DNA of 64,000 bases from Cryptomeria japonica. Lineage: Eukaryota > Streptophyta > Pinopsida > Cupressales > Cupressaceae. The stretch is from assembly GCF_030272615.1 (NCBI RefSeq), contig NC_081411.1, positions 834,818,136 through 834,882,135 of the forward strand, in the 5' to 3' direction. The position numbers and the translations under genes were made by a program. The notes under the pieces are model-generated. The model saw only the letters and a program-made list of their open reading frames with translations, was not told the origin of the DNA and did not search any database. How positions within the stretch are numbered: position 1 is the first letter of the stretch; every line of letters starts with the position of its first letter. Shown piece after piece: positions 1-10,875 of this stretch.

Positions 1-300
1 TTTTTCATCAATTCTTACATTACAAACCTAACTATTCTATATTCATATATTTTGTATCTTTATATGTTTTTTATAGATGATTTTACCACCCTTTATAAAA
101 TAGTCATGAAATAAACAGATAACAATTTAAATTTGTAATACAACAAAAATGACTCACCGTACAAAGCTAAGCCCTTTAATTTCATTTGGACACACAATGC
201 CAATAGAAATAAAAATAAAAGAAAAATGGAATTAGTTCAAAGAATAATCAAATCAGGAAATGAAATTAGGTCAAATGGTCAATCGTTAGGGACAGCAAAC
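1..300. repeat. Dispersed AT-rich repeat, copy 1 of 3
   Basis: This segment aligns by eye with about 4840-5130 and, in part, with 16813-16950. Shared words include the run around 'catgaaataaa', the 'tttaatttcatttt' block, 'gtagaattag' or its variant, and 'aattaggt(t/c)aa'. The copies are clearly diverged. No coding potential or terminal structure is visible, so the family is unassigned. One further copy marks the left edge of the large duplicated unit. Confidence 0.55.
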
Positions 301-557
301 TAGAAGAATATTATGTCTAAAATGACATTTGTTCATTTGTTACTAGATATTTTATTTAGACTATATAATAAATTTTTATTAACATTTAAGATCACATTGA
401 ATAATTCATCATCAAAATATAAGAAAACTGATAAAAAAATAATAATAATATAAGAAAACTGATAAAAAAAATATTTTGTATTCATCAATTCTGATAAAAA
501 CATTTGCCGATATTGCGTCTTCCCCTCTTCACAGGCAAAACTGATAAAAGAATTTTT

Positions 558-563
558 TTATTT
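558..563 (-). terminator. Candidate poly(A) signal of the LOR gene
   Basis: On the minus strand AATAAA lies about 10 nt downstream of the LOR stop codon, inside an A-rich stretch. The short direct repeat 'ttcatcaattctgataa' occurs at about 481-497 and again across the stop at 567-583. The 3' end of the gene therefore sits in a small local duplication. Poly(A) site use is inferred. Confidence 0.35.
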
Positions 564-570
564 TTTTTCA

Positions 571-1311
571 TCAATTCTGATAATCTCTGGTGATTTGGTC
601 CAGAATAACCACAAGAGAAACAATGAAGGCACAGTCTATTCCGGGCTCCACCACCACCACGAAAGTATCCTTCTCCAACAATACATTCGTCCTCGTATAC
701 TTCCGCTTCATCTGCTCCATACAACAAAAACAAAACCAGTAAAAAAAATCCTCCGATTTGTAAAATAACCGCTTTATACAAATGCCTACATAATTAGCAG
801 TTTCAATTACCTCTGCAACAACACGATCTCCTCGATAAATTGTACAGTCGCGCTGTAAATAGCTGCCCCTCACACGGAAATCGCAGTGCTTTTCATCCAA
901 ATTACTCAGCAGGAACACGTCAAGTGCCATTTTAAGCTGAAACATCGATGATTTTTTGGCAGTGAAGACAAGTTTTTTGTGAGTGGAGGTGTCGCCCTTA
1001 TACGCTTCCCATCTCCTGTGAATCGAAAGCTTCTGCAATATTTCTAGGGTTAGTGTGTAAGCGAATTGATTAAGTACCTAATGCTTTTAACTTTATTATC
1101 GCACCTTTTTTATCATGGTTAGGAGTACATTTCCCTTGGCGTCTTCGAGAAGGCACCTGTCATGGAGAGCAACCATCGTGAGGACGATATTTCCATTGGA
1201 ATCTGCGATGATGAAATCTTTCCCTATTTTCTCCAGAGTTAATTCGATGGGATACGGAGCGCAGAAGTATCGCCCCGCTACGACCGCCACTGTGTCTTCT
1301 GCATCTTCCAT
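571..1311 (-). CDS. LURP-one-related (LOR) protein, three exons
   Basis: Predicted CDS is complement(571..711, 811..1032, 1105..1311), 189 aa. Both introns are short (72 and 99 bp), phase 0 and GT-AG: intron 1 runs from GTGCGA to TTGCAG, intron 2 from GTAATT to GAGCAG. The start ATG at 1311 follows an A/G-rich leader and opens with MEDAED. Family landmarks appear in order: PIELTLEK near residue 21, ADSNGNIVLT, LEDAKGNVLLT, then LSIHRRWEAYKGD, FTAKKSSMFQLK, LDVFL, CDFRVRGSY, CTIYRG, and near the C-terminus DCAFIVSLVVILDQI. These fit LOR/tubby-C-like proteins of the Arabidopsis LURP-one-related type (about 200 aa). Family members have a Tubby/scramblase-like fold; some are linked to defence responses, but most have no known biochemistry. 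All exons are open and the length is normal, so the gene looks intact. Expression cannot be judged. Confidence 0.9.
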
Positions 1312-1373
1312 TTCCTCTTCTCTTCTAATTAATAAATTTGGAATGGAAATAAAGCAACGGTAATGCAGAAGAA

Positions 1374-1433
1374 ATTTATAGGAATATGGTTTGGTAGAAC
1401 GCCGGCTGCGTTGTTGGTACGTGGGTGTCGGCT
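1374..1433 (-). promoter_or_regulatory. Putative LOR promoter: TATA box, ABRE-like and DRE/CRT cores
   Basis: Read on the minus strand, TATAAAT (1374-1380) lies 63 bp upstream of the ATG, which would leave a leader of roughly 30-40 nt. Further upstream are an ACGTGG/CCACGT core (1419-1424) and an AGCCGAC core (1427-1433, minus strand). ACGT and RCCGAC cores are known binding motifs of bZIP/ABF and DREB factors in abscisic-acid and cold/drought responses. Their tight spacing is visible; that they function here is inference. Confidence 0.4.
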
Positions 1434-1439
1434 GCACTA

Positions 1440-2458
1440 GCGTTGTGTAAGCATTGATACAAGAAGGAATGATACTCAGATTAATGCGATTGTCTCTTTG
1501 GGAATGCCAGTCCAAGCTCTGAATTTGACGACAAGCTGGCATAAACAAAATGAAGGATCATGCTTTATCCGTGTCATCTTGGATTTGATCATGTATGGGA
1601 CAAAGTGGATGATTAGGATTCTCGGTCTTTTCATTCTGGAGTTGCTCTCATGGCTTAAGGGGTCCCAATGGGGTGTAAAGAGTTGTTCTAATCTTGTATA
1701 CACCCCCTTCTTTTTTCTTTTTTCTTTTTCTTTCTTTTCTTTTTTTAAATGAATGTGTATTATTAGTAGTGGTTGTATTCACTAAAGTTTAATTAGTCGA
1801 TTAGTTTGCACCAATCAAAAAGGGATTATTATTTTTGCTATGATTGCTTTAGAAAAATTGGTGTTATAGGACCAAATTTTTAGGAATGGTAGATTTTTTA
1901 GGTTTTTTTTGGATTTCTTTGTATTTTAAAAAAAAATGTCTATTTTAAATGGTTTTTTTATTTTTTATTATTTATAATATTGTAAATAAAATATTTTTTT
2001 AAATAGATATATAAATTTTAATAAAAAAATTTTAATCTCAAACTATAGATATTGAAACTAATTATAGGCTAAGTAGGACATTTTCCTATTATAAATTTAA
2101 AATATATTTTTTTAATAATTAATGATTGTGATTTATTATTGGAAAATGTGATTTAAGGAGTAATTTCGTGATTTTCACATCTTTAATACAATTGTATAAT
2201 TTTTCTTGGATGTAATTAAATTTAATAAAAATATTTTTATTTTGGAAACTTATGGTAGGAATTAAAGTAATTGGATTAACATTATGATTTTATCTTATTT
2301 GATTTAATTGAAGATTTGTGTTGTTGTTATTTAGGTTTGAATGGTGCAAGAAAAGAATTTAAGTATAGATTTGTAATTAAGACATTTTAAATTTTTTATG
2401 TAAAGCATTTTACTATTACAAATTGAACCATATATGTATAGATATAGATACACATATG

Positions 2459-2490
<32 letters not shown>

Positions 2491-3824
2491 TACATACATA
2501 TGATACTTGTAATGTAAGATTAATATTTATTTATCGTGCACTTTGAAATATAGGGATGCGTGTGTCACATAGATTAGTTATTATAAAGGCCACTTTGTAT
2601 CCTATATATAATAATAAAATAAATATTTAATGTAGGTTTTACATTAAAAAATGCATAATATTAGAAAAACTTAGTATCAATTGGAAACACTTAGTAGATC
2701 AATAGGAAAAAAATAGTACCAAAAGGCACACTTAGTAGCAAAAAGTAAATGAGGGGGATATAATTTATGTAAGCTCGTGATTTTTTAGACGTGCGCTTTA
2801 TGTAATTCCACTTGTGGTTTTTGTGCAAACTTGTTTATATAAAAGAAACCACATGAGTAGTTGTTGAAGTTGACTTGTGTAACTTTTGACATGTTGGCTA
2901 AAGTTGGATTGAGTATCTCTTGTAATGTGCATATGTGATGAGAGGAAGCATGGATCTCAATATGTGGTTACATAGTTTTTTTTTCTTTTTTCATATGGAG
3001 TGCAATTAAGAAGTTTAATGTTTTACAAGCATTGTGTAAAAAATATAAAGGGCATTGTAATCTTAGTTCATAACATAATACATTGAGTGTGTGAGTACTT
3101 CTAGAGGCTATATGTGTTATCACATGATGGTTTTTCTTTAATGCATACTACATTATATTGATGATATATTTGTATATTCTTGTATATTATATATTTTGAA
3201 TACTTGTTTGTATATTTTTCTCTTTGGGATTATGTAAAAAAAAATTATTATACCTATAAATTTCCTTCCATTTACTATCAAACCTAGTTGTTAAGTTTTG
3301 AGAGGAAATCCCTCTACCATTTTTAACCCTTCATAGAAGTGAAATCTTGCACATGTTATAGAATCCATGATCTTGTATGAAAAGAATGATGTTATTTTCA
3401 AGGTTATAAGTGTTTTATAGGTTTCGGTTGTTGTACAAATATAGAGTTTGATGAATATTTTACAATTGGATTTTCTATTTAGGCTCCTTCTATGAGGGTT
3501 TTCATGGTGAGATTTTATTGGAGACCTAGATAAAAAAATAAAATAAAAAATCTCACCATTGAATCCAAAAAGATCAAAAACCTATATTTGGAGTACAAAT
3601 TATTCTATACATTTTAGGGCTTGAAATGAATATTTATGAAATATGTCTATATATAATCATATCATCTACACTAAAGTGGTAGTAATCAAATCTATAGGAT
3701 AATTTTGCCATGAAAAAAACTATAAAGTCTCATCGACCATACAACACCTAGGAATTTTACAAGATATTAATTTTGATTTAAAAATTCAAGCATTTGAAAC
3801 CCTTGTATGTTGTGTTGAGCAGCC
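1440..3824. other. AT-rich intergenic DNA, no supported gene
   Basis: A pyrimidine tract runs at about 1700-1750. Reading frames across 1498-1752 have no recognisable domain and could be the tail of an old retroelement. Long poly(A)/poly(T) runs and a CATACA-type simple repeat fill the rest. No terminal repeats were found. Two segments (around 2850-3060 and 3300-3500) have a composition like old LTRs but cannot be delimited. Confidence 0.5.
2437..2500. repeat. Imperfect (CATACA)n / (TA) microsatellite
   Basis: Short alternating tata, cacata and catacata units run without interruption for about 65 bp. It is a simple sequence repeat with no coding meaning. Confidence 0.8.
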
Positions 3825-3829
3825 ACTCA

Positions 3830-4162
3830 TGTTGGCCCAGTTTGTCATTGCATCAAAAGAATCATCTAACAATGCCCGATACAAACTGTAGAGATATGGA
3901 TCGCACGGGAGGAGATTAGTCCCTTGTCACGAATCTTGAGGGGAGCGCTAATCATTTTGCCAACAATCTCCCCCTTAGAATTACCTAAGGAGATTCGAAC
4001 TCATGACCCAACTCTCTGATACCATTTGTTGGCCCAATTTGTCGTTGCATCAAAAGAATGATCTATCAATGCCCGATACAAACTGCAAAGATATGGATCA
4101 CAGGGGAGGCAGTTAGTCCCTTGTCATGAATCTCGAGGGGAGTGTTGACCATTTTGTCAACA
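3830..4162 (-). mobile_element. TRIM (terminal-repeat retrotransposon in miniature), complete
   Basis: Two direct repeats of exactly 136 bp (3830-3965 and 4027-4162) flank only 61 bp of internal DNA. Both repeats start TGTTGGCCCA and end with CAACA. The element is bounded by the 5-bp target duplication ACTCA (3825-3829 and 4163-4167). In minus orientation the left end of the internal DNA carries TGGTATCAGAG, a primer-binding site matching the 3' end of initiator-methionine tRNA, two bases after the LTR. The other end carries a purine-rich tract (AAGGGGGAGAT, 3966-3976) directly before the second LTR. No ORF is present, so mobilisation must have used proteins from another element. The LTRs differ at about 20 of 136 positions by hand count, so the insertion is old. 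No 5S-like block is visible, so it is not an obvious Cassandra element. Confidence 0.93.
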
Positions 4163-4167
4163 ACTCA

Positions 4168-5002
4168 TGTCCTATTAAGGGAGGCTAAACCCCAATGGAA
4201 GGGATAGGACCATGATGTTGGTAAGCTACTACTCAATCATTAGTTTTAGTCTTCCCATCACTAGCTACAGCCACCTTTACCTACAATCACCACCATTTCC
4301 ACCACTAGAACATGTTGGCATCACAAGGGACTTCTCTAGTAGCCACTAGTCAAACTTATTTGAATACACTAAAGGAGGAGAATTTTTTAGACATATAAAT
4401 TTCATTGAGGGTGTCAAATTTTCATGTTCTTATACTTGATGAAAAAAAATTATAATCACCACATAGCACTTGGTACCAATGGTTTTTTTATATTTTCATA
4501 TTTTGGATAGAAAATTCTAGTTAGAAGTTGGTTTTACTCTCACTAATTTTACTCAAGTTTGGAAAATATTATAGAAAAGCACCTAAGGTACATGATTTGG
4601 ACATTCAAAGATTCACCTTTGGATATTTGGCATAAATTATTTAATTACTTTAACTCCTACTACAACATCCTATTCCTTCTCTCTTCTACCTCCGACTTCA
4701 CCACCACCTACCTCTACCTTCCCTTATTTGTTGGTTTATCCTCAATCCTTAAAGGATGACACTTCAATTGTGGGATCCTCTAAGGGAATTTAATGTTATT
4801 TAATTCAACTTATTTTGTGATAATTTTATTTTTGTTTTTGATTCATATATTTTGAACCTTATTGTTTTAAATTGTATATTTCATGTTTTTAATATATTTT
4901 TATAAATGGTTTGACCACTTTTATGTTAAAAAATCATGAAATAAATAATTAATAATTTAAAATGGTCATGTAAAAAAATTCAACTCGTTGTACAAAGATA
5001 AG
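4168..5002. other. Intergenic AT-rich DNA, no gene seen
   Basis: A CACCAC-rich stretch at about 4255-4320 and a pyrimidine-rich stretch near 4660-4740 are the only compositional features. The second copy of the dispersed repeat begins near 4840. A 66-codon frame at 4559-4759 has no domain and is not called. Confidence 0.5.
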
Positions 5003-6808
5003 ACATTTAATTTCATTTTGCACTCACCATGTAAATAAAGATATATATTTTAAAAGAAAAGTAGAATTAGATTAAAGAATGTATCAAATTATTGAAAGGA
5101 ATTAGGTTAAGTTGTAAATAATTTATTGCAACATAGAAACTTGAATATTTTTCTCACCAAAAAATGTTATTGCTTGCCCATGTCATGTTTTCACTCTTCA
5201 ATTTTACAAAATTGAGGTGTCGTTGTCCATATAACATTGAAGTACACAACCTAGTCTCAAGAGTGAAACCTACATAGAGCATGCTTGATAAGTCAAAAGA
5301 AAAATGGTGTAAACTTATACAAGTAAAATATCTTGGTACATGAGACATTAAAAGCATATTCAAAATATGGAACCCATTTTCAAACTCCAAGATTTTGAAT
5401 TTTGTAATAAATTACAAGAATATTATCATTCTTCATCTCTTTGGGTTCATTCATAATGGGGAAATGCATATTTTGGTTTGATCCTATTTTGGATGAAAAT
5501 GGAAGCGAGTAGTATTAGGACCTAAATCCACTTTCACACAAACATTGGAATACAAAAACACCTAGAGGAGTGATTGTCCTTGACTAACTCTTGCAAAAGA
5601 GAGTCAAGAGATACTTTTAGGGTTTCTATTCCTTCATTGCTATATAAAGGGATATGCAAGGTATAGGAGAATATAACACTATAATGAAGGAATAAAGAAA
5701 AGTGAATAAAAAGGTATTGTAGTACACTAACAGATAATATAACTAAGACAGTGAATATAAATCTGAGAAGAGGATTCTATTATGCACCTATGATCAAAAT
5801 ATGGAACAGAAATGACAGGACCAGGGTGTTGTGTGCCTTGGTTCATTGAGCTATGATCTGGAGATTTGGTTTTTGAGACAGTTTGAGTAGTGACCTAAAT
5901 ATATAGTGCAAACAAAGGAGGACCTTGAGGCGTAGGGTTCTTTGATCCTGGGACAAGGGTTTTGGGCACCCTAGTCCCTGAAAACCAAGCCTAACTCCTA
6001 ACACAAAACCTAAACTTATTTGTTGAGATCTTCTGAAAAATTCCTACTCTGTCTAATACCTGTAATTGTACTTGCAAGCTAAAAATGGTATGGTAGTGGC
6101 TATATGGGGATTTTCCTTAATCAACCCCCTTATCTTGGTGATTTCCACCTCCACAAATAGTCAATATTGTAAATAAAAAAGTGTGTGAGCTCTTGAATCT
6201 TATGTGTTTATAGGATTGCTATGAGCTAAATGCAAACAAAATTTCTACCCAAGTGTTTTAGATTAAACCCTAAATGATAGTAATGAATATACTTTAAATC
6301 ATAATTATCATACAAACCTAAAGCAATAATGTAAAATCTAAAAATTAACATGATGCAGATCTAAATCTCAATGTAGAGGCACAAGAATAGTATGAAACCA
6401 TACCAAATCCTTAAGAAGAGGTACAAGACAATCAATAGTCATTTATTCCCTTGTTATCCTCCAATGTCGCTTGAAACTTTCATGGCTGATGAAGACTTGA
6501 ATAATAGATGAATTTTCAGGTCTAAGACTTCACATACAGGAGCACTTTCAATTTACCAGGGTCTCCTCTTGAATTCCTAGAATTGGATCCACAAATGAGG
6601 GAAAGATTTACTTTATATACGAAACCCTATGTTTGAATTTGATCAAAATCCAACTTAGAATTAACATAATTTGACACGGACTGTTGGTAAAATCCAGTGT
6701 CTCAACCTTTACATAAGGTTACTATTTATATTAATTTTTTGTTTGAGCATAAATTGGTTTGAAATTTTCCCCAAAACTTTGGACTGGCTAGATAAGCATG
6801 CTGGTAAT

Positions 6809-7073
6809 TGTTGGCGGCAATATTGTACACAGAAATAAAACTAGTTAATTAAGTTGTAATTGTGTTGGTTAGTTGGCAACCGAGGGGTGGCAGTTGCGGT
6901 GCGATGGTTGGCGCTCGCACCCCCTCAGTATCTTTATATACTTCCGAATGTAACTTGTGAGGAGGAACAATTATGAATGGAATAATGTCTCATATACTTG
7001 TCTGATATCTATGGCAGTATTATTCTGCATTACGTGCTTTATGTTTTAAGTTATTCACCTGAGAGGGCAAACA
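6809..7073 (+). repeat. R1 5' LTR
   Basis: This 265-bp LTR carries a GC-rich imperfect hairpin at about 6881-6927 (arms GGTGCGA / TCGCACC) just upstream of the TATA-like 'ctttatatac'. It ends agagggcaaaca, directly before the PBS. Confidence 0.92.
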
Positions 7074-7075
7074 TT

Positions 7076-7088
7076 TGGCACCGTTGCC
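7076..7088 (+). other. R1 primer-binding site (tRNA-Asp-like)
   Basis: TGGCACCGTTGCC begins two bases after the LTR. It differs at one position from TGGCGCCGTTGCC, the complement of the 3' end of plant tRNA-Asp(GUC), a primer often used by plant Ty3/gypsy elements. Confidence 0.7.
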
Positions 7089-7347
7089 TAGACGTACTCG
7101 GGAACGAAAGACGCGGATGGCGCATGGACACGATGGGCCTACCCGTCGATGAGATTAACCCAAAGGCCGACAACGCGCAAATGGAACAATCATCATGGGA
7201 TGCAGAGCGTGATGGCAAGAGGCGAAGGGGAAATTGAACCCTGTAATAATCCCAGCACAATGTTGAGATAAATTGTGGCCGAAAGGAAAAATAATAAAAG
7301 TTTTTTTTGTGTACATGGCGTGTGCTTGCTATGTACGAAAGTGATTT

Positions 7348-9261
7348 ATGCCCAATATATTAAATAAAGATAGAAATAAAAAAGTAGAAATGGACGAGTG
7401 GGAGGCCGCGCAGAGGGCCTTGCTTCTGGAGCAACAAGTAGAACGTAGACAGAGGCTGAGGCAACTTGCTGAAGGACGACCTGCCGAAGGGTGGCCTGAG
7501 GGGAACCAAGGAGGTGTCACAGAGGGTGCAAAAGCCGAGGGGAATTTCTACGCGTCGCCAGACCACCATAGGGTGAGAAGCCATGAAGAGTTTCTGGAGG
7601 AAACAAGGTTACGGAGAGATCTAGTCGAAGAGACCCGAGATCGGTTCAGAAACTTATCCCTTACACCACAAAGTGAGGATCACCAAAGGGAGCCAAGAGT
7701 GGCCGCGGGTGAGAATGAAGGGGAGGATAACCGTACGGTAGGTGCCACGCTCGGCAGGCAAAACACTGTACCTCCAGTCACCCACGCAAGACACACCATC
7801 GGCACCAGAGGGACCGGAGGGAGCGGCGCAGGGGCACAGACACAGCCACAACCACCTCCAGGAAGATGACCCCCATTGATGGGGAGTAAACAGAAACTGC
7901 CGAAGTTCAATGGTGATAGGAAGGAAGATCCCATCCGCCATTGTTGAACGTGCGAAACCATATGGTCAGCGAACGGTGTTACCGACCAAGACGAATGGGT
8001 AACACAATTCCCAGCAACCTTGAGAGGAGTGGCCATAGACTGGTACTCAGATATGGACAAGGCCAAAGTCAGCACATGGCTCGACCTGAAGAAGGAGTTT
8101 GGGATAGAGTTCCTCCTCCTAAGAGATGACAACGAAATAGTCGCCGAGATCTATGGAATGAAGAAGAACAAGAACAAGACTGTCCGAGTCTATAGTCGGT
8201 GGCTGAAGGAACTATTGGGAAAAATGGAGAGTCAACCAGCAGATGGGTTCAAAAAATGATGGTTCGTGGAGGGACTAAAGCATTCCCTCCAAAAGAAGAT
8301 GAAAATCATTCCACCTACATCGTACGAAGACGCATACAATAGAGCGATGGATCTCGAGAGCGAGACCAAGACATCGAAGAAAAATAAGAAGAAGGATAGC
8401 TCGTCCGAGGAGGATGACTTGTCACAGGAAAGCAGCAGCGACAACGAGGCTGGTAAATGGGTGCAAGCGCTCTAGAAAGATATGGAGCAAATGAGGAGGG
8501 AATTCAAAACAATGAGAAGCACCAGTCGGACCGAAGGGGACATATGGTGCACTAAGTGCAAAGAGGAGGGGCACACAAAGGGTACTTTCCTGAAGAAGGC
8601 ATTCTGCGAGATTTGCCAAGTGATGGGACACTCCACCAAGGAGTGCCCATACAACATGAAAACCCAGAATATGCAAATGAACTAGGTGTTGTTCACGGAG
8701 AAGGCCACAACGTCCGCACCAGCGGGTACGGGCCAACAAGTGAACAACAATGTAACCTCGGGAGGCTACCGAGATAATCGGTGGGGAGGACGAAACAACA
8801 ATAACAACACAAGGAGCTGGATCCAATACGACTCCAAAGGTCGACCAATGGTACAATGCAGAGTGTGCAGCCAATGGGGGCACTTCGCCCGAGACTACCC
8901 GAAGGGAGAGGCCACACAATATTTGTGCAAATGGTGCGGACTGGGAGACCACGAAGACGCCACCTGCCCGAAGTCCGGCGTCAACTTGCTCAATGTCAAG
9001 GAAACCAAAGAAGAGGAAGTGCTGGTCGTAACCCGCACCCAAGCCAGACACGCAATGTGCCCAGACCCGGAGATGGAGAAGCGAAGGGCACGGGAAGCAT
9101 GGGAAGAAATTGAGAAAGAGATACGAGAAAGGGCGAAGGCGAAGGGTACGGCGAGTACTTCCAGCCGATTGGAGGTGGAGGATGCTATACTAAATCAAAT
9201 TTTAAAATTAAAACTGGAGGTGCCTGTGAAGGTACCCGACCTCCTCCAAACGATGCCTTAA
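7348..9261 (+). pseudogene. R1 gag (Retrotrans_gag plus CCHC knuckles), broken by stops
   Basis: A single frame runs through the whole interval, interrupted by in-frame stops near 7867, 7945, 8257, 8473 and 8683 and ended by one at 9259. The N-terminal part is charged and low-complexity with a Gln/Pro-rich end. The gag core reads ...FPATLRGVAIDWYSDM then WLDLKKEFGIEF (about 8000-8120), typical of Retrotrans_gag. A Ser/Glu/Lys-rich linker follows, then four knuckle-like motifs: CTKCKEEGHTKGTF (last Cys replaced), CEICQVMGHSTKEC (complete CX2CX4HX4C), CRVCSQWGHFARDY (last Cys replaced) and CKWCGLGDHEDATC (complete). Gag would form the capsid and bind the RNA genome. Several stops fit C-to-T change (CGA to TGA, CAG to TAG). 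No frameshift is seen, so decay has been by point mutation. Confidence 0.9.
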
Positions 9262-9267
9262 TTACGA

Positions 9268-9759
9268 ATGGTGTTGCTGAATAATCTCTCCCAACCACAC
9301 ACCAATACCAACCACTGCACAAATGTTCCTGGGGGGTCTGCAATAGACCCCATGTTGCTGGCAATTAACACTGGAAGGAACCCAGCCATTGTGGAGATGG
9401 GTATCCTTGGCACCATTCTAACGGATACCATCGTCGATGATGGATCAAGAGTGAATGTTCTTCCAGAAGAAACCTGGTGGAAGCTGGGGAAGCTGATGTT
9501 GTGGCCATCTACATTCAATCTGCTCAGAGCATATCAGCATGGAATCAAACCCATCGGGACACAGATGGGCCAACAAGTTACCATCAGGACGCAACCCTTC
9601 ATACTGGACTTCATGGTAATCCCACTAAAGAAAAAAGGGTATGATGCGATCTTAGGGAGAGGGTGGCTGGTGGTAGCCAAGGCCACCCACAATTGGAAGA
9701 AGAACACTCTATCTACGGAGAATGGAGGAAGGAAGTTTATCATAGACCTCGGGACATAG
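9268..9759 (+). pseudogene. R1 aspartic protease-like domain
   Basis: It is in the same frame as gag, one stop codon further on. The core reads MGILGTILTDTIVDDGSRVNVLPEE, with DDGS in place of the usual D-S/T-G triad. The fold signature continues through FILDFMVIPLKKKGYDAILGRGWL, where ILGRGWL matches the conserved C-terminal ILGR-W segment of retropepsins. It would process gag-pol polyprotein. The altered active-site context may be natural in this lineage or damage. Decayed in-frame sequence with more stops continues to about 10065, where pol breaks off. Confidence 0.8.
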
Positions 9760-10129
9760 TTCATTAGTGAGGAACTGGCATCATCTTCGGAATCGGAGGG
9801 TGAAGGAGAAGGCAACCTGAGGAATGAAGGATGAGGCTGCAGGGAGCCCAACGACGAAGGGATTCTCAAACTAGGAGAGTGCTCCGAGGATGAGACGGGG
9901 TCATTGAATGGGCTCTTCCATTGGCAGATGGAGGATTATGAGGATTATTAAATGTTCCAGAGCTACAAGCTCGAAGTAGAGGAACCAGAGCAAGTAACAA
10001 AGGAGGTGTACCTGCTAGAATACATAGAATATTGGAAGGGAGACACCCAAACCTCGGTGAGGTAGATAATCCAAAGATCAATTGTGTCAGCAACGGTTGG
10101 ACCCTGTGTGGAAGGCTGCAGCTTTCAAA

Positions 10130-10462
10130 ATCTTTATTATTCTTCTTCTTCTTATGTACGGGAAGGAGACCGTGGTCCCTGTAGAATTTGTGGTTCCAAG
10201 TCTTCAGATGGCCATTGAAAATAGACTTGCCACCAATAGATCCAAATTGAAACCCTACCACAAGAAGCATGCAGGGGACCCAAGAGGCCGGAAGGACACC
10301 CGAGAGTCCAGAGGGGAACTCGATAGGATGGAAGGGGACTCGAGAAGCCGAGCAGGTGACTTGAGAGCCACAGGACCAACGCGGGAGATTCTTGGGCGAG
10401 GAAAACCGAGAAGGATGAAGGGCGATCCCAGAGACAGGGGACCCGAGCCAAAGACTCTCTAG
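10130..10462 (+). pseudogene. R1 integrase C-terminal scrap and charged repeat tail
   Basis: MYGKETVVPVEFVVPSLQ corresponds to the end of the Ty3/gypsy integrase region ('...LVYG-EAV-P-E---PSLR'). It follows the protease tail directly, so RT, RNase H and most of integrase have been deleted between about 10070 and 10150. A low-complexity Gly/Asp/Arg-rich tail follows (units like GDPRGR, GDSRSR, GDPRDR), which suggests short internal duplications. Nothing here could be active. Confidence 0.7.
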
Positions 10463-10583
10463 ACAACTAAATTAGGAAATTGGAAAAAATAAAAATAAAT
10501 AAATAAATTTTTACGGCCGTACGGCTTGAACAAAAAATTTAAAAAAAAAAACAAAAAAAAAAAGAGAAGAAAACCATAGTGGA

Positions 10584-10875
10584 ACCACCGTACGGTAGCA
10601 CCACTGTGCGGTGGCAACACCGATGGTGGGACCACTGTGCGGTGGCAACACCGACGGTGGGACCACCGACGGTGGCAACACCGACGGTGGAACCACCGTA
10701 CGGTAGCACCACCGTGCGGTGGCAACACCGATGGTGGAACCACCGATGATGGAACCATCGTACGGTAGCACCACCATGTGGTGGCAACACCAGTGGTGGA
10801 ACCATCGTACGGTAGTACCATCGTGCAGTGGCAACACCGATGGTGGGACCACCGTGCGGTGGAAACCACCGCTGC
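10584..10875. repeat. GC-rich array of short palindromes (CCGTACGG / CCGTGCGG / CCGATGG)
   Basis: About 18 units of 12-19 bp, each starting ACC and ending GGT or GG, form inverted-repeat cores such as accaccgtacggtagc, accaccgtgcggtggc and accgatggtgg. A higher-order unit of about 47 bp (three subunits) is recognisable four times. The array is CpG-rich in an otherwise CpG-poor window and has long overlapping minus-strand frames only because stops are rare in it. Isolated CGTACG palindromes continue downstream to about 11010. Confidence 0.9.

Noticed and set aside
1498-1752. 84-codon plus-strand frame next to LOR
   Set aside because: It runs into a pyrimidine tract and has no recognisable domain; possibly an old retroelement tail but not supportable.
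3830-4162. Cassandra-type TRIM with 5S promoter
   Set aside because: No 5S-like internal control region could be seen in the 136-bp LTR.
7654-9051. Long minus-strand frames opposite R1 gag
   Set aside because: They are shadows of the gag frame; the plus-strand translation has the gag domain and zinc knuckles.
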